DNA of 64,000 bases from assembly GCA_003254905.1 (NCBI GenBank), contig QANU01054017.1:211816-275815 (forward strand), in the 5' to 3' direction. Below, in pieces: positions 1 to 9,575 of the stretch. The DNA is from Nissolia schottii. Taxonomy: Eukaryota > Streptophyta > Magnoliopsida > Fabales > Fabaceae. The notes below the pieces were generated by a model. It was not told the origin of the DNA and did no database searches. It saw only the letters and a list, made by a program, of their open reading frames with translations. Numbering within the stretch: the first letter of the stretch is position 1; each line of letters begins with the position of its first letter. Made by a program: the position numbers and the translations under genes.

Positions 1-1293
1 GGTTTTCCATCATTGGAGGCTCACTCTTTAGTTTCTTTACCACAGTCTGATCTCCATCTCATTATTGCTCGCTTTGTAAATGATGAAGGCAATTGGGATT
101 GGGCTCGCATTTCCCCTGTTTTACCTGACAACATCTGTAATCTGATGACAGCAATCCATCCCCCTTCCCCTAGTCTAGGCGATGATTATGTTGCCTGGGC
201 TCCTGGCCATGATGGCTCCTTCTCTATTAAATCTGCTTATTCTACTCTATCGGGTGAGGATTCTATGCACATTAGATATCCCCTTTACAGGTTAATTTGG
301 AAGTGGAAAGGAGTGGAGCGGGTGAAATCCTTTCTCTACCTGGTTTCCAAAGAAGCTTTACTAACTAATGTGAACCGGGTGAGTCGCCATCTTTCATTAG
401 ATAGCTCCTGCCCCCGATGCTCTAATCAGGCTATGGAGACTATTCTGCATGCCCTTCGAGATTGCGAGGTAGTTTCAAGGTTTTGGAAGAGGTTGTTATA
501 TCCATCCTGTTGGCATAGTTTCTTCGAAGCATCCCTGCATACATGGCTTTTGAAAAATTTGAAACAAGGCCATCATTTTGGCTGGTATGGTGACCAGAAA
601 TGGCGCTTAGTGTTTGGGTTGGCCCTTCATTACCTCTGGTATGTTCGTAACGACTTCATCTTTAATAACTCTTCTCCCAGTGTTGGCGATCTTTGGTTTT
701 CCTTTGGATTGAGACTTAAGCACTACTCCCCTCTGAGTAATTTATATTCCTCTTCTACCTCTTCTAAGTCGGGGGAACATCTTGTCTGCTGGCGCTTTCC
801 TTCACCTGGCTGGGTGGTAGCGAATTGTGATGGCTCTGTCCTTAGTACTGGCAGTGTAGGTTGTGGTGGTCTTATTAGAGATGAATCAGGAAGCTTTGTT
901 ACGGGCTTCTCGGTCAGATTGGGTTTGACGTCCATTACCATAGCCGAGCTGTGGGGCATTTTGCATGTGTTAAACATTACATGTCGTGGTGGGTTTCAGC
1001 AAGTGCGAGTTGATTGTGATTCTCTAAGTGCTATCAAGCTTATACATAATTGTCATAATCACTTACACCCAGCTGCCCCGATTATAGCCCGTATTCGTGA
1101 ACTCCTATCAAGGAACTGGGTAGTGCGTCTTCAGCATGGTTTCAGAGAATCTAACCGAGTTGCTGATTGTCTTGCCCATATGAGTCACAATCTTGCTAAT
1201 TTTGAGATCGTCTATTTCGATGTGGTGCCGGCGGCTACTCGCAAGCTTCTGTTGAATAATCTGACCCAGATCGCGTGGCCTCGTGGGGGCTAG
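1..1293 (+). CDS. LINE reverse transcriptase C-terminus: zf-RVT plus RNase H (partial)
   Basis: The frame is open from the first base, so the true start is upstream. The first 240 bases carry the linker seen after plant LINE reverse transcriptases. A zinc-binding zf-RVT segment follows, with the CPRC pair and a downstream ALRDC at about residues 135-155. The last 160 residues form an RVT_3/RNase H type domain. Its expected acidic residues are visible: Asp in NCDGS, Glu in IAELWG, Asp in VDCDS and the final Asp in NRVADCLA. The protein ends IAWPRGG before TAG at 1291-1293. RNase H would remove template RNA during target-primed reverse transcription. Plant L1 elements commonly carry this C-terminal RNase H. 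No stop interrupts the visible 430 codons. Confidence 0.85.
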   Translation, partial: GFPSLEAHSLVSLPQSDLHLIIARFVNDEGNWDWARISPVLPDNICNLMTAIHPPSPSLGDDYVAWAPGHDGSFSIKSAYSTLSGEDSMHIRYPLYRLIWKWKGVERVKSFLYLVSKEALLTNVNRVSRHLSLDSSCPRCSNQAMETILHALRDCEVVSRFWKRLLYPSCWHSFFEASLHTWLLKNLKQGHHFGWYGDQKWRLVFGLALHYLWYVRNDFIFNNSSPSVGDLWFSFGLRLKHYSPLSNLYSSSTSSKSGEHLVCWRFPSPGWVVANCDGSVLSTGSVGCGGLIRDESGSFVTGFSVRLGLTSITIAELWGILHVLNITCRGGFQQVRVDCDSLSAIKLIHNCHNHLHPAAPIIARIRELLSRNWVVRLQHGFRESNRVADCLAHMSHNLANFEIVYFDVVPAATRKLLLNNLTQIAWPRGG

Positions 1294-1348
1294 TTGTTGT
1301 TCTTCCTTTCCTTTGGGTGTTTGCCCCTTCGTCTACCAAAAAAAAAAA
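1..1348 (+). mobile_element. 3' end of a plant L1-type LINE retrotransposon
   Basis: The window opens inside a non-LTR element. The visible part holds the C-terminal zf-RVT and RNase H regions of the reverse-transcriptase polyprotein, a short 3' UTR of about 45 bases and an A-run at 1338-1348 that marks the 3' end. The 5' part and the left target-site duplication lie outside the window. The reading frame is open throughout the visible part, so the copy is either young or was recently under selection. The sequence just after the A-run is one copy of a 130-bp direct repeat whose second copy lies at 3239-3369. Confidence 0.85.
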
Positions 1349-1472
1349 CGGTCTAGAGTATTTTCGTGAATAATGGATTGCTCTTAATTGGAGTGCTGAT
1401 TGCTAAAGTGATGGAGTTTCCGATTCTACAGGCATTTATTTTGATTGATTTGCAAATATTATGCATCTAAAT
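1343..1472. repeat. 130-bp direct repeat, copy A
   Basis: It begins in the LINE A-run and includes the words ACGGTCTAGAGTATTTT and GGAGTTTCCGATTCTA. It matches 3239-3369 at roughly 95 percent by eye (about five substitutions and one indel), in the same orientation, 1.9 kb apart. Neither copy begins TG or ends CA, so these do not look like LTRs. Confidence 0.85.
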
Positions 1473-3074
1473 GAACGGTTAGAAATTAAGTTAGTCATTT
1501 CTGTTACTTTTGTAATTTAATTTTGTGGTATGTTCATCTCATTCATGTGTGGCATGACTCAATTATTTCAACCAAGACTTGATTTTAGTTGGTACATTAG
1601 CGACACTAGCATTAAATAAAAAAAATCCGTAACACAAAAGTTTGGACTTTTAACTTCATACAAACTACTCAAATCTCTCACGACACCATTTTTAATGGCT
1701 TTCAATCAAGATTAAGTGTTGATTTCATTATTCATAAAAAAAATAAAAAAATAATGTATAATATAATATATATTATTCTAAGTAATTTTATCTCCCACAC
1801 ATTGCATGTGTGGGTCTAAATCTAGTTTTACTCAAACAGAACACCTTTTGCTCAAAACTGCTAAGGAGGTAAAATAAGTTGTTTAGTGCGGTGGCAAATT
1901 ATACCATAGATGAAAAGATAAAGTGTTAGATATTTGGATCTAAGACAAGAACAAAGAGATAAAGAATAAAAGAAATGATTGACTCTGTTTTTAAGAGAAT
2001 GAGAGAGATGAGAAGCAAAATGATTGATATTTGGATGAGAGTGTATAAAAAACACATTCCTTCCCCATGTTTTCTAGGACTTAAATACTAGAGTCAATAT
2101 AATGAACACATATTGTAATATTCTTTTTCGATTTGAATTTTGATAACCATTAAAAAATTGTTAGTACCGTCCTTAATAGTCTACTAAATTTGAGCTATCT
2201 CTTGTTTCTCTTTGTTTTACTATTAAAATTGTAAAAAACGTTCTTCACGCACTTTTAGAAATGAAACATTAAATATTTTTTTCACTCAAAAACTATGCTC
2301 CAAAAATTAAACTTGGGTCTCCTCCTTAAAATAAATATAATTATTTATCATTCGTCCAACAATCGTATTTGGTTTGCTCCAAATCGCCGCCGCCTATCTT
2401 TCATCACCTTCGACAGACGAGGGAATAAATTTGCCACCTAGTTTATTTTTGTAGCTTGACTGGGGTGTCGCTTTAATTTGTTGTTTATAGAAACAACATA
2501 AAATCAACAACAATGATTAGTTTTCATTCCTTAAAAAACAAAGACGACAATATCATGCTGTTGGATGAGACTGACACAATATTTTGTTATACGTATTATT
2601 AGTTTTTATGACTTGGTCCTTCATTCTTTAGAACAAAAAATATTTTTTTTTTTGTTTCACTCCCAGACCACGACGCATTGGCATATTTGTGGAGAAAAAA
2701 TTTCGAGGTCCAAATGAGATTTCTTCTACCTTTAGGATCTTATGTAATGCAGTCCATCTTGTACAAATTCACGTCATGTAGTACATAAATAAACGTTGGA
2801 GTTGCATGTAATTTAATTACAATCTCCAAATAAATCAAAATCAGAGGTTTCTCATGCCCTGCGTAGATTAATGTCTGCAGCAAAATGCTTCATGTTAGGA
2901 ATTCGTTTATCTCCCTTAAATTGTTTAATTTTTTTAAAATCTTGAAATAAAAGAAGTAACAGTCCATTTTCTATTGGTGCTTCTTTCTTCTTCTTAACAT
3001 AACTGTCCGAGACTCACAAAAATCATGGACTTAACATGTGGGTGAGAATAGATCATATCTGAGGCGCGGTTATA
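1473..3074. other. AT-rich spacer, no gene seen
   Basis: No coding region, RNA gene or transposon end could be supported here. Short open frames on the minus strand near 1861-2055 have no protein-like composition. Poly-A and poly-T runs are frequent. Confidence 0.5.
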
Positions 3075-3150
3075 GGAATGGATTTGATATAGATTAAAAA
3101 AATGAATAACTTGGAATGGATTTGATATAAATTAAAAAAATGAATAACTT
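3075..3150. repeat. 38-bp tandem repeat, two copies
   Basis: The units 3075-3112 and 3113-3150 each begin GGAATGGATTTGATATA and differ at one base. This is a simple local duplication. Confidence 0.9.
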
Positions 3151-3238
3151 TCATGGGAAACAAGATTTCAAATTTGTAAATGTAGTAACTCAAATGTTAT
3201 AGTGGCTAATTATTCGAGGTTTGAGGAACCGCTATAGT

Positions 3239-3369
3239 AAAAAACGGTCTAGAGTATTTTAATGAATAATGGATTGGTCTTAATTGGAGTGCTGATTGTT
3301 AAAGTGATGGAGTTTCCGATTCTAAAGGCATTTTATTTTGATTGATTTGCAAATATTATGCATCTAAAT
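3239..3369. repeat. 130-bp direct repeat, copy B
   Basis: This is the second copy of the repeat at 1343-1472. It lies next to the 32-bp minisatellite and about 700 bp upstream of the ALKBH8-like start codon, so it may be the original copy, with copy A created by duplication or by insertion of the intervening 1.77 kb. Confidence 0.85.
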
Positions 3370-3390
3370 AGTGATGATTTGGCGTCCACG

Positions 3391-3518
3391 TTGGCGAATT
3401 TAATAGGGATTCGCCTAGCGGGTTGGCGAATTGTGCTGACATTCACCTATCGCATTGGCGAATCTTACATGGCTTCACCTAACGTATTGATGAATCTGAC
3501 ATGGCCTCGCCATGTGGT
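3391..3518. repeat. 32-bp minisatellite, four units
   Basis: There are four head-to-tail units of exactly 32 bases: 3391-3422, 3423-3454, 3455-3486 and 3487-3518. Each has the pattern TTGGCGAAT, ten variable bases, then TTCRCCTANCG plus two. A partial unit (TTGGCGTCCACG) precedes them at 3379. The GGCGAA and TTCGCC halves give each unit an inverted-repeat character. The array is more GC-rich than its surroundings. Confidence 0.9.
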
Positions 3519-3740
3519 CACGAGTGTCATGTTGGCCAAAACAAGTGTATTCCTATAATATGTTTTGAAACATGAGCATTTTGGTAATTTAATTTAGTAA
3601 CAAGTGCATTATAGTAAGAAACTCAAAGGTCCATTGTCAACCTGAGACATGATTATTGTCTCCTTTTAATTTTGTTTTGATTTGGAATGGAGCACGTAAG
3701 ACAAAAAGAAAAAAAAAAAGAATTGGGATGGATGGAGAAC

Positions 3741-3962
3741 TGGGCCTGTCTTTGAATTGGGCTAGGCCCTGTCAAGTAAACATTGGGCCCAACAAAAATC
3801 TGGGTTTTTGCGGTGCAAACTCACTCTTCTTCTTCATTCTTCCTTCTATTCTACTAACTGCGCCCTTGTTGCTCTTCTTCTTCTTCTTCTTCCAGAACCC
3901 CGCAAGATCCGATAAAGGTTTGTTCTCATGATTGCATTCAAGCTGTTCTATGATAAACCCTA
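3741..3962 (+). promoter_or_regulatory. Site II elements and telo-box upstream of the ALKBH8-like gene
   Basis: Three TGGGCY (site II) motifs occur at 3741-3746, 3758-3763 and 3784-3789; the last is the palindrome TGGGCCCA. A telo-box AAACCCTA lies at 3955-3962. A likely non-coding first exon (CT-rich, TTC repeats at about 3870) ends at a GT donor at 3917-3918, and the intron ends TTTTATGCAG at 4060. Site II plus telo-box is the known signature of plant genes for ribosome and translation functions, which fits a tRNA-modification gene. Confidence 0.65.
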
Positions 3963-4080
3963 GTTGTTAGTGATCCTCAAGCTGCGCGAATCAATTTCCC
4001 TTCTTTTTGTTCCTCCTTCACCAAAAGAGTAATACCGTTATTTATTTATTTTTTATGCAGGTCTTTTGTTGTTGGTATTG

Positions 4081-7000
4081 ATGGGTTTGCCACGGTTTGG
4101 GCGTCCCAAAAATGTTTCTGAGTTGAGTTCAAACCTGTATGTGGCGAATTGTGGACCTGCGGTGGGGCTTTCTCATGATGACATTGCTTCTGTGTTCTGC
4201 GAATTTGGGGAGCTCAATGGTGTTTATGCTGCTGATGAGAGTGGCACACGTGTCATTGTGTCTTTCTCTGATGAGGCTTCTGCCCAAGCTGCCTTAAAGG
4301 CATTACATGGATCCCCGTGTCCTCAACTTGGAGGTAGATCCTTGCATATCCGTTACTCTGTGCTTCAGCCAACTCCGCAGGTCATTTTCCCTTGAAATTG
4401 TAACTGCTTTGGAATGGTCCTTGATCTTGTGTAATTATAGCATGAATTATTTGAGAGTAGTTTGGATTTGAGATATGTATATAATGTGCTTTTTACTTGT
4501 TTTGTTCATGACTCATGAGTTTACGTGTTTGTTTAGGATCAAGTGAGTGACTTGGTTCCTGTATCGATTAATGCGTCAGATCTGAGTATTCCTGGCCTTT
4601 ACCTAGTGCATGACTTCATTAGTGCTAAAGAAGAAGAGGTTAGCAGTCTTTTTGCTTCCTTTCCAATACTGCATTGCTTTGCTTAGCATATTTGTATTTT
4701 TTTTTTTTTCTTGTACTCCTCTGTCTCTTATCATTTTGTGAATATTTTGGAACTGCATTTACAAATGTGGGTCTTTTCCGTTTTCTCAGGAGTTGCTCCG
4801 AGCTGTTGATGGGCGGCCTTGGAATAGTCTCTCCAAAAGAAGGGTTCAACACTATGGTTATGAGTTTTGTTATGATGTGAGTTTCAAGTATTATTTGGAA
4901 TTTTCTTGTTATTTGTTAGTTCCTTTTTGTTGTACCTAAATGCTTGGGAATCCAACCATTTTCCATCCCAATTATTCTTTGAGCAATCGGTAATGCTATT
5001 CCAACCTAATTGGAAATGTTTGTCATTCATAACAAATTGGTTGCTGAGTGATGTGAGAATATCGATTAATCCAGATTCTCCTTCTAATTTATTATTGTAT
5101 TTGGTTGGGCAGACGAGGAATGTCAATACGAGACATTGCCTAGGTGAACTTCCATCATTTGTTTCTCCAATACTTGAAAGAATCTCATTATGTCCAACTT
5201 TCAAGAATGTTGAACATATTGTTTTGGACCAACTTACAGTAAGTTACTAATGAATTTTTTTGATCTAATAAAATGATGCTATTGTTTTTATTTGTTCATT
5301 CATGAGAAATTTTTTTTAGTTATTTTATATTAATACTTGAAAACTATTTTATGCTTTTAGATGCAAGCAATGTTTCATTTTTTTATGTTCTAAGTTTGAA
5401 TGTTGGTAACTATGGTACAGGTAAATGAGTACCCTCCTGGAGTGGGCTTGTCCCCCCATATAGATACCCATTCAGCATTTGAAGATTTAATTTTCAGCCT
5501 TTCATTATCAGGGCCTTGTATAATGGAGTTCAGAAAATATGAAAATGGTGATTGCATTCCGAGAGTTGTGTCAAGTGCTGTTAAAAAAATAGAAAGTCCA
5601 GAAGATGATTCAAATTTTTTAAGGAGGGCTATCTATCTTCCCCCTCGATCTTTGCTACTCTTGTCTGGAGAAGCTCGTTATGCGTGGCACCATTATATTC
5701 CGCACCACAAGGTTCAATGTTTTGGAAATGGTTATACTTTTCTCCCCTTTCTAATTCTGAAAGAAATTGCTGTATTTCTCTCACCTGTTTTTATAACATG
5801 GTCTGACAGTGGTTAGTAGTCATTTTAATATTTTTATCCAAAAAAAATTGATCCCATGCTTACTTCAAAGGCATGAGAGTGCAAGAGAAAAACTATTTTT
5901 GTTTTTTTGCACATGAGCTTGCCAAATTTTGCACACAAAATATTCAATTTAAAACTTGCTAAGCTAACCACTTTCTCTAAATGAATTTTAGTATTTATGT
6001 ATTTGAATATATTAAGATTCTTTATGTTCTTTATTATAAGACAATTTATGGGTGTGTTTGGACAATATTTTTTTAAAATAGTACTTTCAAGATGATACTC
6101 AGATTGTTTTTTTAAAACACAAACACTTTTTCTTAAGAAAAAAAAGTATTACATGTTTTTTAAACAAATCAGATAATTGATTATGTTCTATTTCTGGTTT
6201 TTTTTTTCTAAAAAATAATCTTGTCCAAACCATTTACAAAAATTTAAGAAGTGATTTTTTTATTGAAAAAATTATCTTTATATATTAAATAAAGACAAAC
6301 ATTCTTTGAACATGAAGCTCTTCGGAGATGTGTGCTTGAATTTAATAAGGGTACATTGAATCCGAGACATGGTCTTTTGAGGCTCTTCTCGTTCTCTGTG
6401 ACGGAGCAACTATGCTGTCCTCGTGAGAAATGTACTTTATTCTATTGTTAGCAGAAAACTTGAATATTGGTCCCCCTTGGTTTAAATGCATTTAGGTGTG
6501 TCTTGCTAATATATTTTTACACTTAAATATATGTTCTCCTCCCACAGATTGACAAGGTGAATGGCAAAGTCATTAGAAGGGCATCAAGAAGGGTATCTTT
6601 CACATTACGTAAGGTACATGGATTTATCGTTATTGTTGCCTCTCTGCCTAAGAACACAGTATTAATCCCCTTACTATATTTTATTTGTAGTGACTCAGTA
6701 TCTAGATGTTCAACTCAAGCCCCAAAAAAAATGTTCTTAGTATGGGAATTAATTCTACTGTTAAGAGTCCACTTCTCTGTTGTTTCAGTAGCCACACATG
6801 CTCTGTAATGAATTCCTTTTGAAGTTATGACTTTTCGCGTACTTTTCAACCTTTCTTATTTGACTCTGATCTAATTTAGTTAATATATTCAGTTTATATA
6901 TTTTTTTTGTGTACAGTGTTCCTTTAAATCCAATAATTAGCAGCTTTGAAAATACATGCTTCAGATTGGAGCACCTTGAGAACAATTTGTATGCCTAGTC

Positions 7001-7708
7001 TTACCATATGCACATATTTAACATGTGAAGTTATTACTAATAAGTAGAAGTAGCTGGTTTCAGTTAATATAGTCAGATTCTGTTAGTTAATTAGTTAGTT
7101 AGTTATAGCACATGTGCTATTTGTCTGTAAGTGTATGTAACCATAGATGGAGACTTGTATATTCAGATTATCACTTTCAGTTCAATCACTCAGTATTCTT
7201 TCATTCCCTCTAGTCTCTCTTAACTCTTGTTGTTGAATGTTGATCTCAGAGTTGGAGTTTGTTACCTAGTACTATTATTGGTACACCAAATTTTAGACAT
7301 CATTAGGACACCTGAGAATCAGGTATTAATAATTGGAGGTTTTAATAACATTGCTGGTTAATCCACTAGTGGAAAAAGATAGGGGATAATGTTGTAATAA
7401 CTTAGTTTTTCAGCTATCTCACTAGTGAATCTGGTAAAAAGGTTTTGCATCCATTATCAATTACCTTATCACATGCACCGCATTCATAAGAACTGTATAC
7501 ATTGGTCTCTATAAAACGGTGTCTTAAATATGGGTTCAAAAAGCATCTCTTTTGTATTGAAGTCTTAAGATTTCACTTACAATAATTGTTTGTTCCAACG
7601 TTTTTCTACACTGACTGAAATTGTATTTTTAAAAACTTTTGCATGTACCAGGTTAGAGCAGGTTTGTGCAAATGTGAATTTCCGCAATATTGTGACTCTC
7701 AAAGATAA
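4081..7708 (+). CDS. ALKBH8: ALKBH8-like tRNA wobble-uridine hydroxylase (RRM + 2OG-Fe(II) dioxygenase)
   Basis: Seven coding exons with consistent phases (4081-4380, 4537-4638, 4790-4876, 5113-5238, 5421-5711, 6548-6613, 7652-7708) give 342 residues. Residues 1-100 form an RNA recognition motif (NLYVANC; GTRVIVSF). The AlkB fold follows. The iron ligands are H218 and D220 in SPHIDTH and, by alignment, H296 in RYAWHHYIP. The 2-oxoglutarate arginines are R317 and R323 in RRVSFTLRK. The end, CKCEFPQYCDSQR, matches the cysteine segment that follows the AlkB domain in animal ALKBH8. There is no methyltransferase domain, as in plants, where a separate TRM9 protein supplies it. The family hydroxylates mcm5U to mchm5U at the wobble base of tRNA-Gly(UCC). 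The start ATG at 4081 follows the splice site by 20 bases; the upstream in-frame codons are not ATG. The Arabidopsis counterpart is At1g31600 (from memory). Confidence 0.9.
6050..6235. mobile_element. Short non-autonomous DNA element (MITE-like) in intron
   Basis: This sits in the long intron before the 6548 exon. It begins GGGTGTGTTTGGACAA and ends with the imperfect inverse TTGTCCAAACC. The body is AT-rich. The GTGTTTGG terminus is typical of hAT-like plant MITEs; similar ends occur at 51683 and 31981. No target duplication could be defined. Confidence 0.45.
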
Positions 7709-9575
7709 GGTTTGATGGAGGAGGCTAGGAGGAAATTTAAAATATAATGCATCACATATCTATGAGTTGCAGTGGGTATAACATGAGGTATGTTCTGCAT
7801 TTAGCTGTTGTTTCTTGATACTAGAGTGTTATTTTAACACCTCGTGGGTTGAATCATGATATGTTTTGATATGTGGTTCAGAGTGGTTTTTATTCTCTAG
7901 TCACCTAAACAAACCACACTGGCCACAAGCTCTGGCCAGAGGATGATGGGCTTATATCTCACATGACAGAACTCTGGTGGATTAGAATGTTGGAATGTTT
8001 GGTTTGTATACTATCCGGTTGGTCACGAGATATCTATCAAATGTTAACTAGAGCAGCATGTTTTAAGTGTGGTTATGTGGTTGGCCGGAGAGAATAAAAA
8101 CTTTTGAAGCCTACAACATCCATTTAAATTTCTTTAATGTAACGGTCCATATCTCATGTTGTACCATAGGTGCACATTAGATTTACCCTATATTAGTGTG
8201 AATAGGATTTCTTTTGTGGACTCACGCAGGCGATAATGTTGCTGATGAAATGTCGTTTCACTCAAACAAACACGCAAGAAGATGAAGAAAGGAAAGAGAT
8301 AATAAGAGGGGGCAGTTATACTTGGAGGGCCATGATTGGTTAGCAATTTTGTGACATAGAAATCTGGTTTCTTTTATTTATTTCATAATGACGCAGCTAA
8401 TATTACTCCGCACAATTAGTCCTGTGATTTTTCAGTTTACAGCCTTTAGTGGTTTCTCGGTTGCAGATAACCTTTCAATGCATATTTCCATGGGCCTGGA
8501 CTTCATGGCATATTTCCTGAGTTTGCGTATCCAATTTGAGGCAGATTTTGTACTTTGAATTTTCTCTCTCGTTTTTATTTTGCGGGCACCCGTTATGTAC
8601 CTCAAAATTCGGATAGTGCATTGTACTGATTTAATTTGCGGTAGCCTTCAGAAAAGGGATGGTGAGCGTAAATTTAAATCACAGAATCCAAATGGTGACA
8701 TATTTTATTAAACTTTACAGCATCAAATATATTCGCATAGGCAGTATAGCTGCTTCCCTAGCATGCTATGAAACATTGAAACATTGCCGTATTTCCTTTT
8801 AGTTCATTTTATGATGCATCATTAACGAAATACATATGCAAGATTTCCCGTTGGCTTAGCCTCGCTCACCCCATGCACAAGACTGCGTGTGCATTCGTCG
8901 TGCATGAAATGAGGTTCAGTTCAAGGGACCTTTAAGCATTTTTAACCATATAAAGTACTTATTTACCTTTTCTGAATCCCTAACAATTTTCCAAGGAAAA
9001 TCTTACCATCCCCAATCATGCCTCATAAATACCAATGATCATGTCGTGGCCTTAACAAGCTTGCAAAAGTATGCCTGTTTAGCTTTTAATGGAACATACC
9101 TAGAATTAATTATGAGCCTCAATATAAGTAAAAATTTCTCACTTTTAAGAGTCCCAAATTGATTTTAAGTCACCATAACAGAAATTCAAACATGTTAATG
9201 TGGTATGGTGCTGTCTCAAGACTATATGACCATATCTTGAACACTGAAACATTTTATACATATAGATAACACTATAACAAATTACACTTGCCATAAGATA
9301 AATAGCTATTTCTAAGCATATCTTGAGCCCTATGCAACAACAGGGATACGTCTCTAAAAATAGCCTACAAAGAGAGTAATGTCTGTAGCAATTATATATC
9401 TCCTGCCATCTCACCTGCAACGATAGCTAGCTATAATAAACAATAGATGGAATTTTTAACAATATGTTTATGTGAACCGTCATAAGCCTTCTTGAAAACA
9501 TAAGTTTCAAATAATGTAGTCAAGTTCCAGAAAATTATTATTTCTTCAGACATGAATTAAGAAATTGCAAAATTT
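7709..9575. other. 3' UTR and convergent intergenic region between ALKBH8-like and BAM8-like genes
   Basis: The two genes converge here. The part up to about 8640 probably contains 3' UTR of the plus-strand gene, possibly with a spliced UTR intron (a CAG acceptor before GCGATAATG near 8230). From 8700 on, the sequence would be 3' UTR or downstream DNA of the minus-strand gene. No further coding region was recognised. Confidence 0.45.

Noticed and set aside
1343-3369. Direct repeats interpreted as LTRs of a miniature retrotransposon
   Set aside because: Neither copy starts TG nor ends CA, and no primer-binding site or polypurine tract was seen next to them.
3391-3518. Regular 32-bp array considered as CRISPR-like
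   Set aside because: Units abut without unique spacers and the DNA is plant nuclear; it is a minisatellite.
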